Source: Forficula auricularia (taxonomy: Eukaryota > Arthropoda > Insecta > Dermaptera > Forficulidae). Taken from it: a DNA stretch of 64,000 nt. The DNA lies in the NCBI GenBank assembly GCA_024734495.1, contig JALMQS010000187.1, positions 13,505,128-13,569,127 on the forward strand, given 5' to 3'. Position 1 is the stretch's first letter. Every line of letters begins with the position of its first letter. The notes below the pieces were generated by a model. It did not search any database, was not told the origin of the DNA, and worked only from the letters and a program-made list of their open reading frames with translations. A program made the translations under genes and the position numbers. This document shows positions 1-10,468 of this stretch, one piece after another.

Positions 1-721
1 GGTACAAGGAAAAAAGTACCTAACAAGTATAATAAATTTTTTATAATTCTTGAAGGTAAAAAAAATAACAAAAATATATAATAAACCTCATACTTAATAT
101 AAAATTAAATTAAATATCAGATCTTCGGGCTTTTTTTATAATAGCAAAGCGCAATAATTATGACTAAAATATATATGTAACTTAAAATTGAGAGATATTC
201 ATGTCCAAATGGTATATTATTATAGTTACGTGGCAAATTGTATTGTGAGCCCGCTTAACTACGCGGCCCCCCGCATTGCGGGGTTTTGCGGACCCTATTT
301 ACATATTCTGTTCTATTTACGGCCCTGTTTAGGGGTTGAATTTTGAAAAACTTTCTCGAGATGTATGTACCAAAATTGAATGGAAAAATGTTATTGTGTA
401 CTGTTACTGATATTTCTCTATTTGTAAAGGAAAGGAGGTTACTTTTCATAAGCAGGTTGGGCTGGTATGAAGCTAGTGGGGGTTATTTTTCATGAAACTG
501 GGGGGGGTGAGTCTGGATGCTAGGGGGGGCACCCCTGATTAATTCCATAATCAATGTCTACTTTATGCCACAAAAACCAAATTTAATTGAAACCTATCCT
601 GATTTTGTTTTAAAATTAATTGATACATATTAATTAGAAATTGATATAATAAACTTGACTAAAAATAAATTGAATAAAAGATTTATTTCATAATGGTCTT
701 TAATGAAGGTTTTTAACTCAA
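1..721. other. AT-rich intergenic sequence, no gene seen
   Basis: No coding signal or recognised repeat. A short GC-rich stem-loop (CCCCGC-att-GCGGGG) lies at about 267-283 in otherwise AT-rich DNA, and runs of G occur near 500-530. The short reading frame on the minus strand here has no protein-like composition. Confidence 0.5.
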
Positions 722-805
722 GTCAGGATGGCCGAGCGGTCTAAGGCGCTGCGTTCAGGTCGCAGTCCACTTCTGTGGGCGTGGGTTCGAATCCCACTTC
801 TGACA
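722..805 (+). tRNA. tRNA-Leu (anticodon CAG)
   Basis: Complete nuclear tRNA-Leu that decodes CUG. The acceptor stem GTCAGGA (722-728) pairs with TTCTGAC (798-804), with one G-U pair, and the discriminator is A805. The anticodon arm is CTGCG-TTCAGGT-CGCAG, giving anticodon CAG. A long variable arm (class II) follows, as expected for Leu. The T arm is GTGGG-TTCGAAT-CCCAC (781-797), and A-box and B-box promoter sequences are both intact. No intron and no encoded CCA, so it is eukaryotic in type. Confidence 0.97.
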
Positions 806-809
806 AATC

Positions 810-816
810 TTTTTTT
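810..816 (+). terminator. RNA polymerase III terminator of tRNA-Leu
   Basis: A run of seven T residues begins five bases after the tRNA discriminator base. Four or more T residues are the standard Pol III stop signal. Confidence 0.85.
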
Positions 817-1339
817 AATTCATTGAATAAATTTTATATTCAATGGTAATAATAATTTGAATGATTTATTTTTCCATAATATATCTTTATTTAGCAATTA
901 TCATTTTAATTAAAATGTTTTTTATAGACGCGGTAGCAAATGTCCATAAAAAATGAGCTGAATATGTCCCTGTGCTTCGTAAAGGTTTTTTTACATTATA
1001 ATAATGTTTACTTTTCTTCATTTTGAAATTTTAATCCTCTCTAGCTACTTAAATAGTCAGGCTTCCAATTATAGATAATAAACTTTCTTTTAGTAAATTA
1101 ATGTAGAATATCTAAGCCTCTAGATCAGGATTTATCTAGCTTTCCACATAAATTTTACCATCACTGCCTAACCCTTTGAGGTACACAAATTTATATAATT
1201 ACCTTTATTAAAAACATTTAATTTAAAAGAGAAAAGTTAATATAACTGAAATGTCTAAAATCAATAGTTTAACCGTTAAAAAATACATTATCCCAATATT
1301 GTAGAGTGAATGGACTTGAAACAATAACAAATGTCTCTC
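817..1339. other. AT-rich spacer, nothing recognised
   Basis: No gene, clear repeat or regulatory signal was seen between the tRNA terminator and the inverted-repeat arm that starts near 1340. Confidence 0.5.
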
Positions 1340-2295
1340 TGATGGGGCGAGACATCCTCTCGATAGAACAGACAAAAAGAATTATAAATGAGAAAGAAAT
1401 CGATCTTATTTTATCGATTAAATCTATCTGGAGGTTCACGGTATCTTTTTAATATAATAAAATACCATTTTTATTAAGAATTTTGTAATTAAAAAGAAAT
1501 TGTATGAAAAGATTCAATTTCTTCTCTCTCTCAACTAGAAATGACAAAAAGTTTTATTTTTTTCTCATTAGATATTTATATAAATCTATTGAAATTTCAT
1601 ATCTGTGTGTTATTTTCATTTATCTTTTATAGCAAATAATTATTATTAGGATATTTGTATTTTAAAGCGTAGTTTATTTGAAGTCCAATTTGAAAAAACG
1701 CTATTAACTCCGTTGAAATTTCAAATTGGACTTCAAATAAACTATGCTTTAAGATGCAAATATCCTAATAACAATTATTTGCTATAAAAGATAAATGAAA
1801 ATAACACACAGATATGAAATTTCAATAGATTTAATGAGAAAAAAATAAATAAAACTTTTTGGCATTTCTAGTTGATTCGCTCCCGGAGAGAAGAAATTGA
1901 ATCTTTTCATACAATTTCTTTTTAACTACAAAATTCTTATAGTCCAGTCAACGAATGGGTTATAGAAAACATTTTAGAGGAGAGAATTTTTTTCTTATGG
2001 AATGTGTTTGGGCTAGTTAGGACGTAAAAATACTAAAAGTCCCCAGTCCTAGCTACCGGGCTTAGGGGTGGAAAGGGGGTGGAAATGTCCCGTTTTTTGG
2101 TTTTTTGCTTATATCTCAAAAACGGTGGGTCTTAGGAAAAGGTTTTTTTTTTTATCTACCCCTTGGCCTCGGGAACTTGATGCCCATTTAGCCAGTCGTC
2201 AAGGGAAAAGGTTACTCTTAACAAAATAAAAGCTTATAATAGTAATAATAATATACTACAAGATTGCTTCTATTTAATTTTTTCTCGCTAATAAA
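1340..2295. repeat. Left arm of a long inverted repeat (partner 7070-7470)
   Basis: Blocks at 1340-1460 and about 1940-2295 are the inverted complement of 7355-7470 and 7070-7330. Shared stretches include the region reading GGTAGCTAGGACTGGGGAC on the right arm and its complement on the left. The left arm is interrupted by a separate palindrome (1476-1939). This looks like an old foldback or long-TIR DNA element into which an LTR retrotransposon later inserted. Exact termini and a target duplication were not found. Confidence 0.7.
1476..1939. repeat. Foldback palindrome (~215-bp arms)
   Basis: The left arm (1476-1699) and right arm (about 1712-1939) are near-perfect reverse complements around a short centre. 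The match is highest next to the centre (GAAGTCCAATTTGAAA and its complement). It sits inside the left arm of the larger inverted repeat, so it is probably a MITE-like foldback insertion. Confidence 0.8.
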
Positions 2296-2646
2296 TTTTT
2301 AAGCTTAATAAAAATTAAATGAAACAATTTTAATTAGTACATTTTTAAAATGAATATAAGGCTTATTTTATTTAATACTTATAATGCTTAAAAGCGACAA
2401 ATAACAGGGTATAACAAAAAAAGCGTTCTTTGCAATTAATTTTCAAATTTGCGGATTAAAATTAATCAAAAATATCGAACTTTCCTGGTTTCTTTCATCT
2501 GATATGTATATCCCAATATCTTTTTCAGTAATTTTAAGTATAGGCACATCTTCACTTGTCGCTAATTAAGGAAAAATTACAGTGAATACAGGCTTAAATT
2601 TTTAAAATGGTGGCCCTGTCAATTTTTAATTCTTTATTTATCAATA

Positions 2647-3105
2647 ATTGTTACTTTTTTAAATTATCTTATATTTAATAAAATTTTAATAATTTTATTT
2701 ATAAACAAAATGACACTTTATTTTTGCAAGTTGGTTAATTATTAACCGAGTTATGGTGGTTTTAGTTATGGTTAGTTATTCTTAAGTAAATTAAAAAAGA
2801 TGGTGCTGGATTCCATTGGCGATTGTTTGAATTTTCATAATTAATTTCGCAAGCGAGAGTTGAATAAATCGATGTAAGATGGCAGCATTAGAAAATGAAT
2901 AAAGTTTAAATTCAAATATTCAAAATTCGATGATGGCTGATTTCATCTCATCCAATTAACTATGAATAACCTATAATAATGACAATAAAAAAAACATCAT
3001 AACTCGATTAATTGTAAACCGATTTTCAAAATTAAGGTGTCATTTTATTCAGAATAAAATGCTTAATATTTTATTAAATAAAAGATAATTTGATAAAACT
3101 AACTA
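2647..3105. repeat. Imperfect inverted repeat, foldback remnant
   Basis: Sequence 2647-2775 is similar to the reverse complement of 2973-3105 (for example TCGAGTTATGATG against CCGAGTTATGGTG), with many substitutions. It appears to be an old foldback element between the outer inverted-repeat arm and the LTR element. No coding potential was seen. Confidence 0.6.
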
Positions 3106-3500
3106 TTGAGATATTAAGATGCAACTTTATTTTAATTGTAGCAAATTTAATCTAGTTTTAAAATATATAGAATGGTCTTTGTTGAAAACGTGCTCCATCA
3201 TGGTCGAAATGGGAAAAAATCGAAAAAAGTAAGAGTTTTTGAGTTAAAGTACAAAAATTTTAAGGTTTTTCAGCCACCAAAAGTTGTCCCCCACACTTTC
3301 GAGCTAGCAAACTTGATTTGACATACCCACACCATACCAAACGATCCTAGAAAAAATCTTTTCCCGCAATTAATGTAAGATGAAACCCCCTTATATACTG
3401 GGCTATTGCGGGGTTTTTCTAACAAAATGTATAAATCGACCTGAAATTTTTAAATTGCTATAACTCCAGACGATTTGAAAATAAAAAAAATAAATGTATA

Positions 3501-4192
3501 TGTGGGATCCAGCCAAGCCAACTTGCCCTGGTCCTACACACCATCAGACACCGCCCTGATTCCAGCCACCTCGCGTCTCCGTCAATCTGAGCAGCAGCCT
3601 GGCAGATTTTACCAGGCAACGCACTGCCAAGTTTCAGTAGGATTTCCACGCAGCCCCCAAGTAAGCAAGCAATCCCCCAGTGGCTCCACCACCCCAATCT
3701 GCACCCGTTCAACCCCCTCCAGCGAAGAGCTAGCTTTCCCCTCGAATTGCGCACGCACGCCCCCTCACGCTACAAGTCAAAATCGTCGCCGCACGACCAG
3801 CTAGTCCCTGATTGGCCATAATAACAAATGCGCTGATTGGCCGAAATAAGGACCTATCATCAGGAGCCCCAGATATCAACGCGGCCTCTATAAAGATCGT
3901 CTCCCAAGTTGAAGACAGGCAGTTACGATTTCCCCTCCGACACGAACAGTTCATCCATCAGTTCAGTTCAGTTTAGTTCAGTTCATCAAGTATATGTTTA
4001 CCGAAGATTTAACCAGCAAGTTTCAAGAAGTATTTTTCTACTCAAGATACACGAACATCTCCAGTTTTATTTCTACATTTATAAAGCATTTTGTTATATT
4101 ATTATTATTGAAAAGCATTGAATAAACCATTATTATTGAAAATACTTGTGTCTTTCTTCACCTGGTTTAAGCCACCTAGAATAATCCCTACA
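3501..4192 (+). repeat. 5' LTR
   Basis: A 692-bp LTR starting TGTGGGATCC and ending ATAATCCCTACA. It contains two ATTGG (inverted CCAAT) motifs near 3815-3842, a TATA box at 3889-3894, a run of TCAGTT repeats near 3960-3985 that resembles the Gypsy-type initiator, and a polyadenylation signal AATAAA at 4121-4126. This ordering fits U3-R-U5. Short reading frames within the LTR are not genes. Confidence 0.9.
3889..3894 (+). promoter_or_regulatory. TATA box of the 5' LTR
   Basis: TATAAA lies about 75 bp upstream of the TCAGTT repeats and downstream of two ATTGG motifs. The same box recurs in the 3' LTR at about 6592. Confidence 0.6.
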
Positions 4193-4196
4193 TTAA

Positions 4197-4221
4197 TGGG
4201 GGCTCAGAGCCGGGATTTGAA
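4197..4221 (+). other. Primer-binding-site candidate (tRNA-Pro-like)
   Basis: Four bases after the 5' LTR comes TGGGGGCTC, then a short mismatched stretch, then CCGGGATTTGAA. This resembles the complement of a tRNA-Pro 3' end with a two-base insertion. The match to the first nine bases is exact. The assignment to Pro is inferred. Confidence 0.5.
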
Positions 4222-4655
4222 GAGCCAAAGACCAGAGTGAAGAAAGCGAGCTCGACAAAATGCTACACTTTTGAAAGCTCGAGTCAGAGATGTGAAGAAC
4301 CACAAGCGAAGAAAAGACCGGGATTGAGAAGCCAAGCCAAAAACTCCACAAGCTCTGGGGATTCAAGCCAGAATTGCGGAGCAAAGAATTTAAAGGAAGA
4401 CACGACACGATTTAAACTTCACAAGTTCTGGGGATTCAAGCCGGAATTGTGAAGGGAAGAATTTTGAAGAAAAAACGAAGACACGATTTGGCTACTTATC
4501 CAGGATTTAAGTTAAGGGTTCTTAACAACTTTGGCCAAACGCAAGAAGATTCAAGAAAGAAGATTAAAGAAAAACGAAGAAAGAATATTTAAGAAAAAAG
4601 AAGCAAAGAAGAAAGAACACTTACGAAGAAAGAATATTTAAGAAGAAAGAAAAAG

Positions 4656-6250
4656 ATGAAAATTCCAAAGATGACACTTACACTGAACGACATTCCTGAA
4701 ATCTCCAAAAGAATTACCAATGCAGACTTCCCGTATATAAAGATTCTATACAAAATTTTATACAACGAAGAAGCACACTCAAAAAGCCGATCTCAAGTAA
4801 GAAAATTTAAAAATTACTGCATTTGATCCTTCCATGAAAGAATACCAAAAGTTTCTAAACCAAATCGACCTAATGTTTGATCTACAACCAATTGCTAAAA
4901 TATTGGGCCTACCTCAAAGAAGAAAAGATGAACTTATAAAAGCGATTCCTGAAGCTCTTTCCAATCTAGAAAAGCTTAAGAAATCTTTAGAAGTAGAAGA
5001 TGATGAAAACGAACAAGAAGAAGATGACAAATTTCCCAACTCCTTTCAGCTACCAAGACCTCAAAAACGAAATTAAATTATTTGATGGTAAAACTTATTC
5101 AATTACCAAATGGATTCGAGATATTGAAGATAAAGCCACTTTAATAAAACTGACCGAAATACAAAAGCTAACCCTTGCAAGAATTCGCCTGACCGGAATT
5201 GCCAAAACTTTTTATGAAAATTCACCTAATAAATCTTGGAACCAGCTTAAAGAAATCATGAAGAAAATGTTCTCTTCAAGAACAGACAGCACAGAAACTC
5301 AAATAAAACCAGATAACAGACCTACCCAAAACAAAACGAAGATAAAAACAGCTAATGAAAATAATGAAGAAAAACTATTAAGTAAGAAAGAAAACGAAAA
5401 AATCAAAGAAGCCGAACCCGAACAAATGAAAACCGAAGAAGCCCAGCTGACAAACGCTAAGGAAAAAGATGAACTCACCAGATTCACACACAGCTTAAAT
5501 GAAAACCCAGAAAACGATTCCAGACTAGAAGAAAAAGAAAAAGTAAACGACTCCAGGCCAGAAGTAAATGAAAATTGCATATATGAAAAACTTGAAGAAA
5601 AAGAAAAATCAAATGATGTAAATGAAAATTTTGACGAAAATGAAGAAAAGAAAATCGACTCGAAGACAGACGTGAAATATGAAAATGAACCAGAAGAAGC
5701 AAAATCTAAAGATGCACCTGAAATTGACAAAACACCCGAAACACCACTTGAAGACGAAGATCAAGAAAGAATTAATCAAGATGAAAAAAGAATAGCAACA
5801 GATGTAAAAAGAATCAAAGAAGTTGAAGAAAGAATCCAGGAAAATAAAGAAATAATCTCAGAAAATAAAGAAAATTCACATGAAAACTCCGAAGATAAAG
5901 AAAATAAACGAAACGATGGCAAAATCACCAATCTTGACGACCACCAAAATTCCACGAAAAATGAAAAGAAATTTAAACAGAAAAAATACAAAACTAATTC
6001 AGAAGAAAAGAAAAAAGAAAAGACATCTAAAAAGCCCGATAAAGAAGAGCGAAAACCCGAAGAAATCAACATAATTCCGAAGCAAGAAAAAAGAAAATTA
6101 TACAAGACGAGGCTGCGAAAACTGATAAAGAAGAAAGTGAAAATGAAGTTCGAAGTCATCCGAACGGCATATTCGAGGTCGAATATGATGCAGGAATGGC
6201 CGAATGTGGGATCCAGCCAAGCCAACTTGCCCTGGTCCTACACACCATGA
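4656..6250 (+). pseudogene. Degenerate Gag-like reading frame of the LTR element
   Basis: Three overlapping open segments lie in successive frames: 4656-4826, 4834-5076 and 5000-6250. They are best read as one ancestral Gag with two +1 frameshifts. The middle part resembles a retrotransposon Gag capsid region: near 5080-5275 the sequence has FDGKTYSITKWIRDIED, then LTLARIRLTGIAKTFYE and W-N-Q-L-K. The rest, about 300 residues, is extremely rich in Lys, Glu, Asn and Asp with coiled-coil-like composition and no zinc knuckle. The last codons run into the 3' LTR. Homology to Gag is inferred from pattern only. No enzymatic domain is present. Confidence 0.6.
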
Positions 6251-6895
6251 CACCGCCCTGATTCCAGCCACCTCGCGCCTCCGTCAATCTGAGCAGCAGC
6301 CTGGCAGATTTTACCAGGCAACGCACTGCCAAGTTTCAGTAAGATTTCCACGCAACCCCCCAAGTAAGCAAGCAATCCCCCAGTGGCTCCACCACCCCAA
6401 TCTGCACCCGTTCAACCCCCTCCAGCGAAGAGCTAGCTTTCCCCTCGAATTGCGCACGCACGCCCCCTCACGCTACAAGTCAAAATCGTCGCCGCACGAC
6501 CAGCTAGTCCCTGATTGGCCATAATAACAAATGCGCTGATTGGCCGAAATAAGGACCTATCATCAGGAGCCCCAGATATCAACGCGGCCTCTATAAAGAT
6601 CGTCTCCCAAGTTGAAGACAGGCAGTTACGATTTCCCCTCCGACACGAACAGTTCATCCATCAGTTCAGTTCAGTTTAGTTCAGTTCATCAAGTATATGT
6701 TTACCGAAGATTTAACCAGCAAGTTTCAAGAAGTATTTTTCTACTCAAGATACACGAACATCTCCAGTTTTATTTCTACATTTATAAAGCATTTTGTTAT
6801 ATTATTATTATTGAAAAGCATTGAATAAACCATTATTATTGAAAATACTTGTGTCTTTCTTCACCTGGTTTAAGCCACCTAGAATAATCCCTACA
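6205..6895 (+). repeat. 3' LTR
   Basis: A 691-bp direct repeat of 3501-4192. Differences are limited to a 2-bp indel near the start, a few substitutions and a 1-bp indel in a C run. No clear polypurine tract precedes it, only a short purine-rich stretch (GCAGGAATGG), which is unusual. Confidence 0.9.
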
Positions 6896-7069
6896 TATAT
6901 ATCATTTTAAAGGAAACTGAATGCCTACAACTTCTTTTCTGAGGACTTTTACTTTTAAACGAAAGGCTGAGGTGATAGAGATAAAAGTTTTACGAAAAAT
7001 ATAGGAAATTTTATTTTTTTCATACATAAACGATATTTTCGGGCGAATATCTCAAAAACCATAAGAAAT

Positions 7070-7470
7070 AGTGAAAAATTAAATAGAAGCAATCTTGTAG
7101 TAAATATTATAAGCTTTTATTTTGCTAAGAATAACTTTTTCCCTACGACCCACCGTTTTTGAGATATAAGCAAAAAACCAAAAAACGGGACATTTCCACC
7201 CCCCTTCCACCCCTAAGCCCGGTAGCTAGGACTGGGGACTTTTAGTATTTTTACCTCCTAACTAGCCCAAACACATTCCATAAGAAAAAAATTCTTTCTA
7301 TACCACCTTTTTGAGCGTTCGTTGATTGGACTATTAATCAAAATGTTATTTTCTTATATTAAAAAGGAACCTCCAGATAGATGAAATCGATAAAATAAGA
7401 TCGATTTCTTTCTCATTTATAATTCTTTTGGTCTGTCATATCGAGAGGCAAGCGTCTCGCCTTGAGTGGA
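7070..7470. repeat. Right arm of the long inverted repeat (partner 1340-2295)
   Basis: Reverse-complement match to the left arm, without the palindrome that interrupts that arm. It ends near the GCGAGACGC-like stretch at 7455-7465. Confidence 0.7.
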
Positions 7471-7799
7471 TGTAGGAGGAATCTCACATATTATTTGTTA
7501 CGAATTCATCCAGTCTCCAATATTGGAATAACCATTCAAGTTCATTTTTTAATATGTATATATGTATATAAATATAGGATTATACAGTATAATAAATAAT
7601 AAAATAAATTAATTTGAATATACTTCAAGAAAATAAACGCAAGAATTAAAATCAAAACAACTAAAAAGTCTTCTAGTATATTTTTTTAAAAAACCGACTC
7701 CACAAAAAATTTAAATTCAACATATAAAATAATAAGAGCTGAAAAATAAAATATAATGCTCAACAAAGTATAAATCCCGATACCCTAAGAATTAAAAGA

Positions 7800-7995
7800 G
7801 TTCCGTTATTTTGTCATTGATCATATCACCAGAACTTGAACAAATTAATATGGAACCCCCATAAGGTACCCCCTTTCCAATAAAAAAAAACCCATCAAAA
7901 TCCACGTGGTAAAAAATTAACGCTGAATATAGATAAAAAAAAATAAGATACCGTCGAATTGAGAACCTCCTCCTTTTTTTTGAAGTAGGTTAAAA
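7800..7995 (-). repeat. Repeat family P fragment
   Basis: On the minus strand this begins with the family motif ACTTCAAAAAAAGGAGGAGG and TTCTCAATTCGACGG, and continues to AATTTGTTCAAGTTCTGG. Related copies are at 48554-48690, 50640-50960 and 61261-61500. The family shows no coding sequence here. Confidence 0.6.
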
Positions 7996-8252
7996 ATATT
8001 GAATAACATTAATAAAATACATTCCTATGGAATTATTCGCTCTCAAAATTTTTCAATCCCCTTCTCTTCAATAAAAAATCTTGACTCTATAATAATAAAT
8101 ATGTATATCCTTATTTTATGTTTAGTACCTGACGGACCGAGCGTTTCTCGTAATTATTTTAGTTATAAGAGCGATATATTAATATTTTTAATTTTAAATT
8201 CAGTAAAAAAAGTCGATTTTTATTTTCAACCAGAATTACATAAACATTTTTT

Positions 8253-8425
8253 TATTTTTTGCCAACGTTTTGAACCGCTTCGGCCATCATCAAGGCATTG
8301 ATGTGCACAAAGTTTTGAACTTAATTGCATTTAAAAATAATATTAATATACACGGAGATTCCTTCGTTATAAACCCTGAAGAAGGAGCGACGATCTTCCT
8401 TCCGAATCATCAGGTTTTTTAAGAC
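8253..8425. repeat. Inverted pair of decayed hammerhead-like motifs
   Basis: On the minus strand (8253-8297) the order is TTGATGA, GGCC-loop-GGTT, AAAACGTTGGC, a mutated version of the CTGANGA...GAAACGT pattern. On the plus strand (about 8371-8425) AAACC-CTGAAGA is followed by a disturbed stem II, GAAT instead of GAAA, and GGTTT that can pair with AAACC. Both copies look too damaged to be active. Confidence 0.5.
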
Positions 8426-8581
8426 AATAAAAATGACGTCTAACAAATCTTTTATTCAAAATGTATGGTTTTCATATTCTTGGGCTACCAATGCATCAAT
8501 TCATTATTGTGTTCTACCACTCGGTCTTCAATAGAAGTTACCTCTTATTAATCAAATTTCCTAATTTTAATATATGATATA

Positions 8582-8765
8582 CGAGCCCCGTCCCATCTCA
8601 ATTGGCCCACCAAAATTTTTCTTTTTAAATAAAATTATGCTAATTCACGGTAAATTTAATTTAAATATTTATTTTTATTATCATTTGGAACAACATTTTA
8701 AACAATTTAAAACATTTTATTGTAACATTTAACTTAAAATTATTTTTTAATTGTTAAAAACAAGG
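8582..8765 (+). repeat. TIR of the Tc1-like element (left)
   Basis: About 184 bp, reverse complement of 10003-10190, differing at a few positions such as CCCCGTCCC against CCCTGTCCC. Confidence 0.9.
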
Positions 8766-8788
8766 AAAACATATAAAATCCAAAACCT

Positions 8789-9869
8789 TTACCACTGTGT
8801 GACGTCGCCTTTATTTTTAATTACGGCTTGAATTCTTTTGGGCAACGTACTTATTAATTTTTGACACTCATCTTGAGTGAAAGTATCCCAAATATTTTGA
8901 AGTTTGTGTTTTAATTCGACTACGTTTCTAGCTGGTTGTATTCGTAATAGCTTTTTCATTGTGTGCCACGGAGTTTCTATTGGTGACAAGTCGGGACTGT
9001 TTGCCACCCACTCCAAAAGTGGAACATTATGATCAGAAAGGCATTTTAAAGATTTTCTTGATGTATGGCAAGTCGCCCCTTGTTGGAACACAAAATTATT
9101 ATTATTCTGCAATGCATCTGCCATTGTTGGAAGTAACGATTTTTTAAATCTCTAAATATTTATTGGTGTTTACAATTCCATCAATGAAGTGAAGTTTTCC
9201 AACACCTCTAGCAGACATTGAACCCCATACCATAACTGAAGCAGGAAATTTTACTTTCTTTTTTAAACAATCTGAATTGAAAGCTTCATTTTTCTGACGA
9301 ATAACTCTGCTTCGATTGTCCCCAACACAAACTTCAAAACGAGACTCAACACTCCAATGGACACTATTCCATTTATCACTCGTCCAATTAATGTGACTTT
9401 TAGCCCATTTAAGCCTGTTTTTCTTTTGTTTTAATGTCAAGAGTGGCTTTTCTTTCGCCTAAAAAAAATTAGTCAAATTACAAAATTTTTTTTTGGAATA
9501 TGTTGCAATAAAATTACCTTGTAAGTTTTAAAACCTAACTTAAGGGCTTCTCTATGGCACGTGGATCTTGAAATACTTCGCCCCACAGCATCGCTCCAAA
9601 GAACAGATAATTCACCATAGTTCGAACGCCTGGTTTTTCTAATAATCTTCTTCAATCCCCGTCTATCAGAATTTGATATTTTGGATTTAGACGCATACCG
9701 AGGTTTTGTAGCTATTGTACCCGTTGTTTTATAAACTCGAATAATATTTTTGACAGTAAACTTTGATAAATTAACTAGATCGCCAATTTCCGCTTTTGAT
9801 TTTCCCTTTTTAAATAAATTGATAATAATTGAGCGAAATTTTTTCATCAACAACCTTTCCACGAGTCAT
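8789..9869 (-). pseudogene. Tc1-like transposase, frameshifted and catalytically dead
   Basis: Reading starts at an ATG at 9869 (MTRGKVVDE), changes frame, and continues through a helix-turn-helix region (GKSKAEIGDLVNLSKFTVKNI), then the DDE domain in two further pieces. The first catalytic Asp, normally in WSDES, reads W-S-V-E-S. The second, normally in QQD, is lost because QQGATCHTS lacks the Asp. The final SPDLSPIE block with its Glu is kept. Several frameshifts separate the pieces at about 9862, 9470 and 9130. The protein ends TQW-stop at 8789. It is a transposase fossil, not a host gene. Confidence 0.9.
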
Positions 9870-10002
9870 TTTTACTAATAATAAACAAAATAAACTTTCT
9901 TTTGTTGGAAAAAGGCAAAGCCTACTTGATTATTTCACATATTCAAAGATTCTTAAAAAAAAAAAAAAAATCGTGAAAAGCAAAGAACTATTTTTTATAT
10001 AA

Positions 10003-10190
10003 AAATATGTTTTTAACAATTAAAATATAATTTTAAGTTAAATGTTACAATAAAATGTTTTAAATTGCTTAAAATGTTGTTCCAAATGATAATAAAAATA
10101 AATATTTAAATTAAATTTACCGTGAATTAGCATAATTTTATTTAAAAAGAAAAAAATATTGGTGGGCCAATTGAGATGGGACAGGGCTCG
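10003..10190 (-). repeat. TIR of the Tc1-like element (right)
   Basis: Inverted partner of 8582-8765, followed by the TA target duplication. Confidence 0.9.
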
Positions 10191-10261
10191 TAATAATATT
10201 TGCATCGAACAATTATTAGTAGATTTGAAAATTAAATGAATAATTAATTCATAAAAGGAAA

Positions 10262-10468
10262 TTTAAAAAAAATAGCTATATTATATTTTTATTGACACTC
10301 CTCCTACCTGTTGATAACTAGTTTAATTATGGAAAATATCTATCAAATTAAAGTTACTCGAAGATGAGATCCTGTCAAATCGATTTTTCAACCCCAAAAT
10401 TCGTGATTTTCATCGAAATCGTTAGACCCGTTTTTGAAAAACCGATATATACGTACAAGAATTGTTCA
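10262..10468 (+). repeat. Helentron/HINE-like fragment
   Basis: Contains the block GATGAGATCCTGTCAAATCG, then a sequence close to TTCATCGAAATCGTTAGACC, then ATATATACGTACAAGAATTG. The same blocks in the same order occur at 29990-30165 and, inverted, at 53440-53610. It is cut by the poly(T) end of the LINE at 10469. Confidence 0.55.

Larger units (their letters stand above)
3501..6895 (+). mobile_element. Non-autonomous LTR retrotransposon (probably Gypsy-type)
   Basis: A 3.4-kb element with two direct LTRs (3501-4192 and 6205-6895) that both begin TGTGGG and end CTACA. The bases TATA flank both sides, consistent with a 4-bp target duplication, although the context is itself TA-rich. The internal region is only about 2.0 kb. 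It holds a primer-binding-like site and a degenerate Gag-like reading frame, with no protease, reverse transcriptase, RNase H or integrase, so it must depend on a partner element. The LTRs differ at only a handful of positions over about 690 bp, indicating a recent insertion. Confidence 0.9.
8582..10190 (-). mobile_element. Tc1/mariner-superfamily transposon with long TIRs, inactive
   Basis: A 1609-bp element flanked by TA on both sides (8580-8581 and 10191-10192). Inverted repeats of about 185 bp (8582-8765 and 10003-10190) are highly similar and start CGAGCCC(C/T)GTCCCATC. A broken transposase lies on the minus strand. The TIR similarity suggests moderate age, while the transposase carries inactivating lesions. 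Confidence 0.95.

Noticed and set aside
3475..3804. Open frames within the LTRs, repeated at 6204-6524 and on the minus strand
   Set aside because: They duplicate between the two LTRs because the LTRs are identical, and they overlap promoter elements. No protein pattern.
5299..6225. Minus-strand Ser/Phe-rich open frames opposite the Gag-like ORF
   Set aside because: Antisense shadows of the Lys/Glu-rich coding strand.
8253..8425. Counting this pair as functional hammerheads
   Set aside because: C3 of the core and the GAAA block are mutated in one or both copies, so they are listed only as relics.
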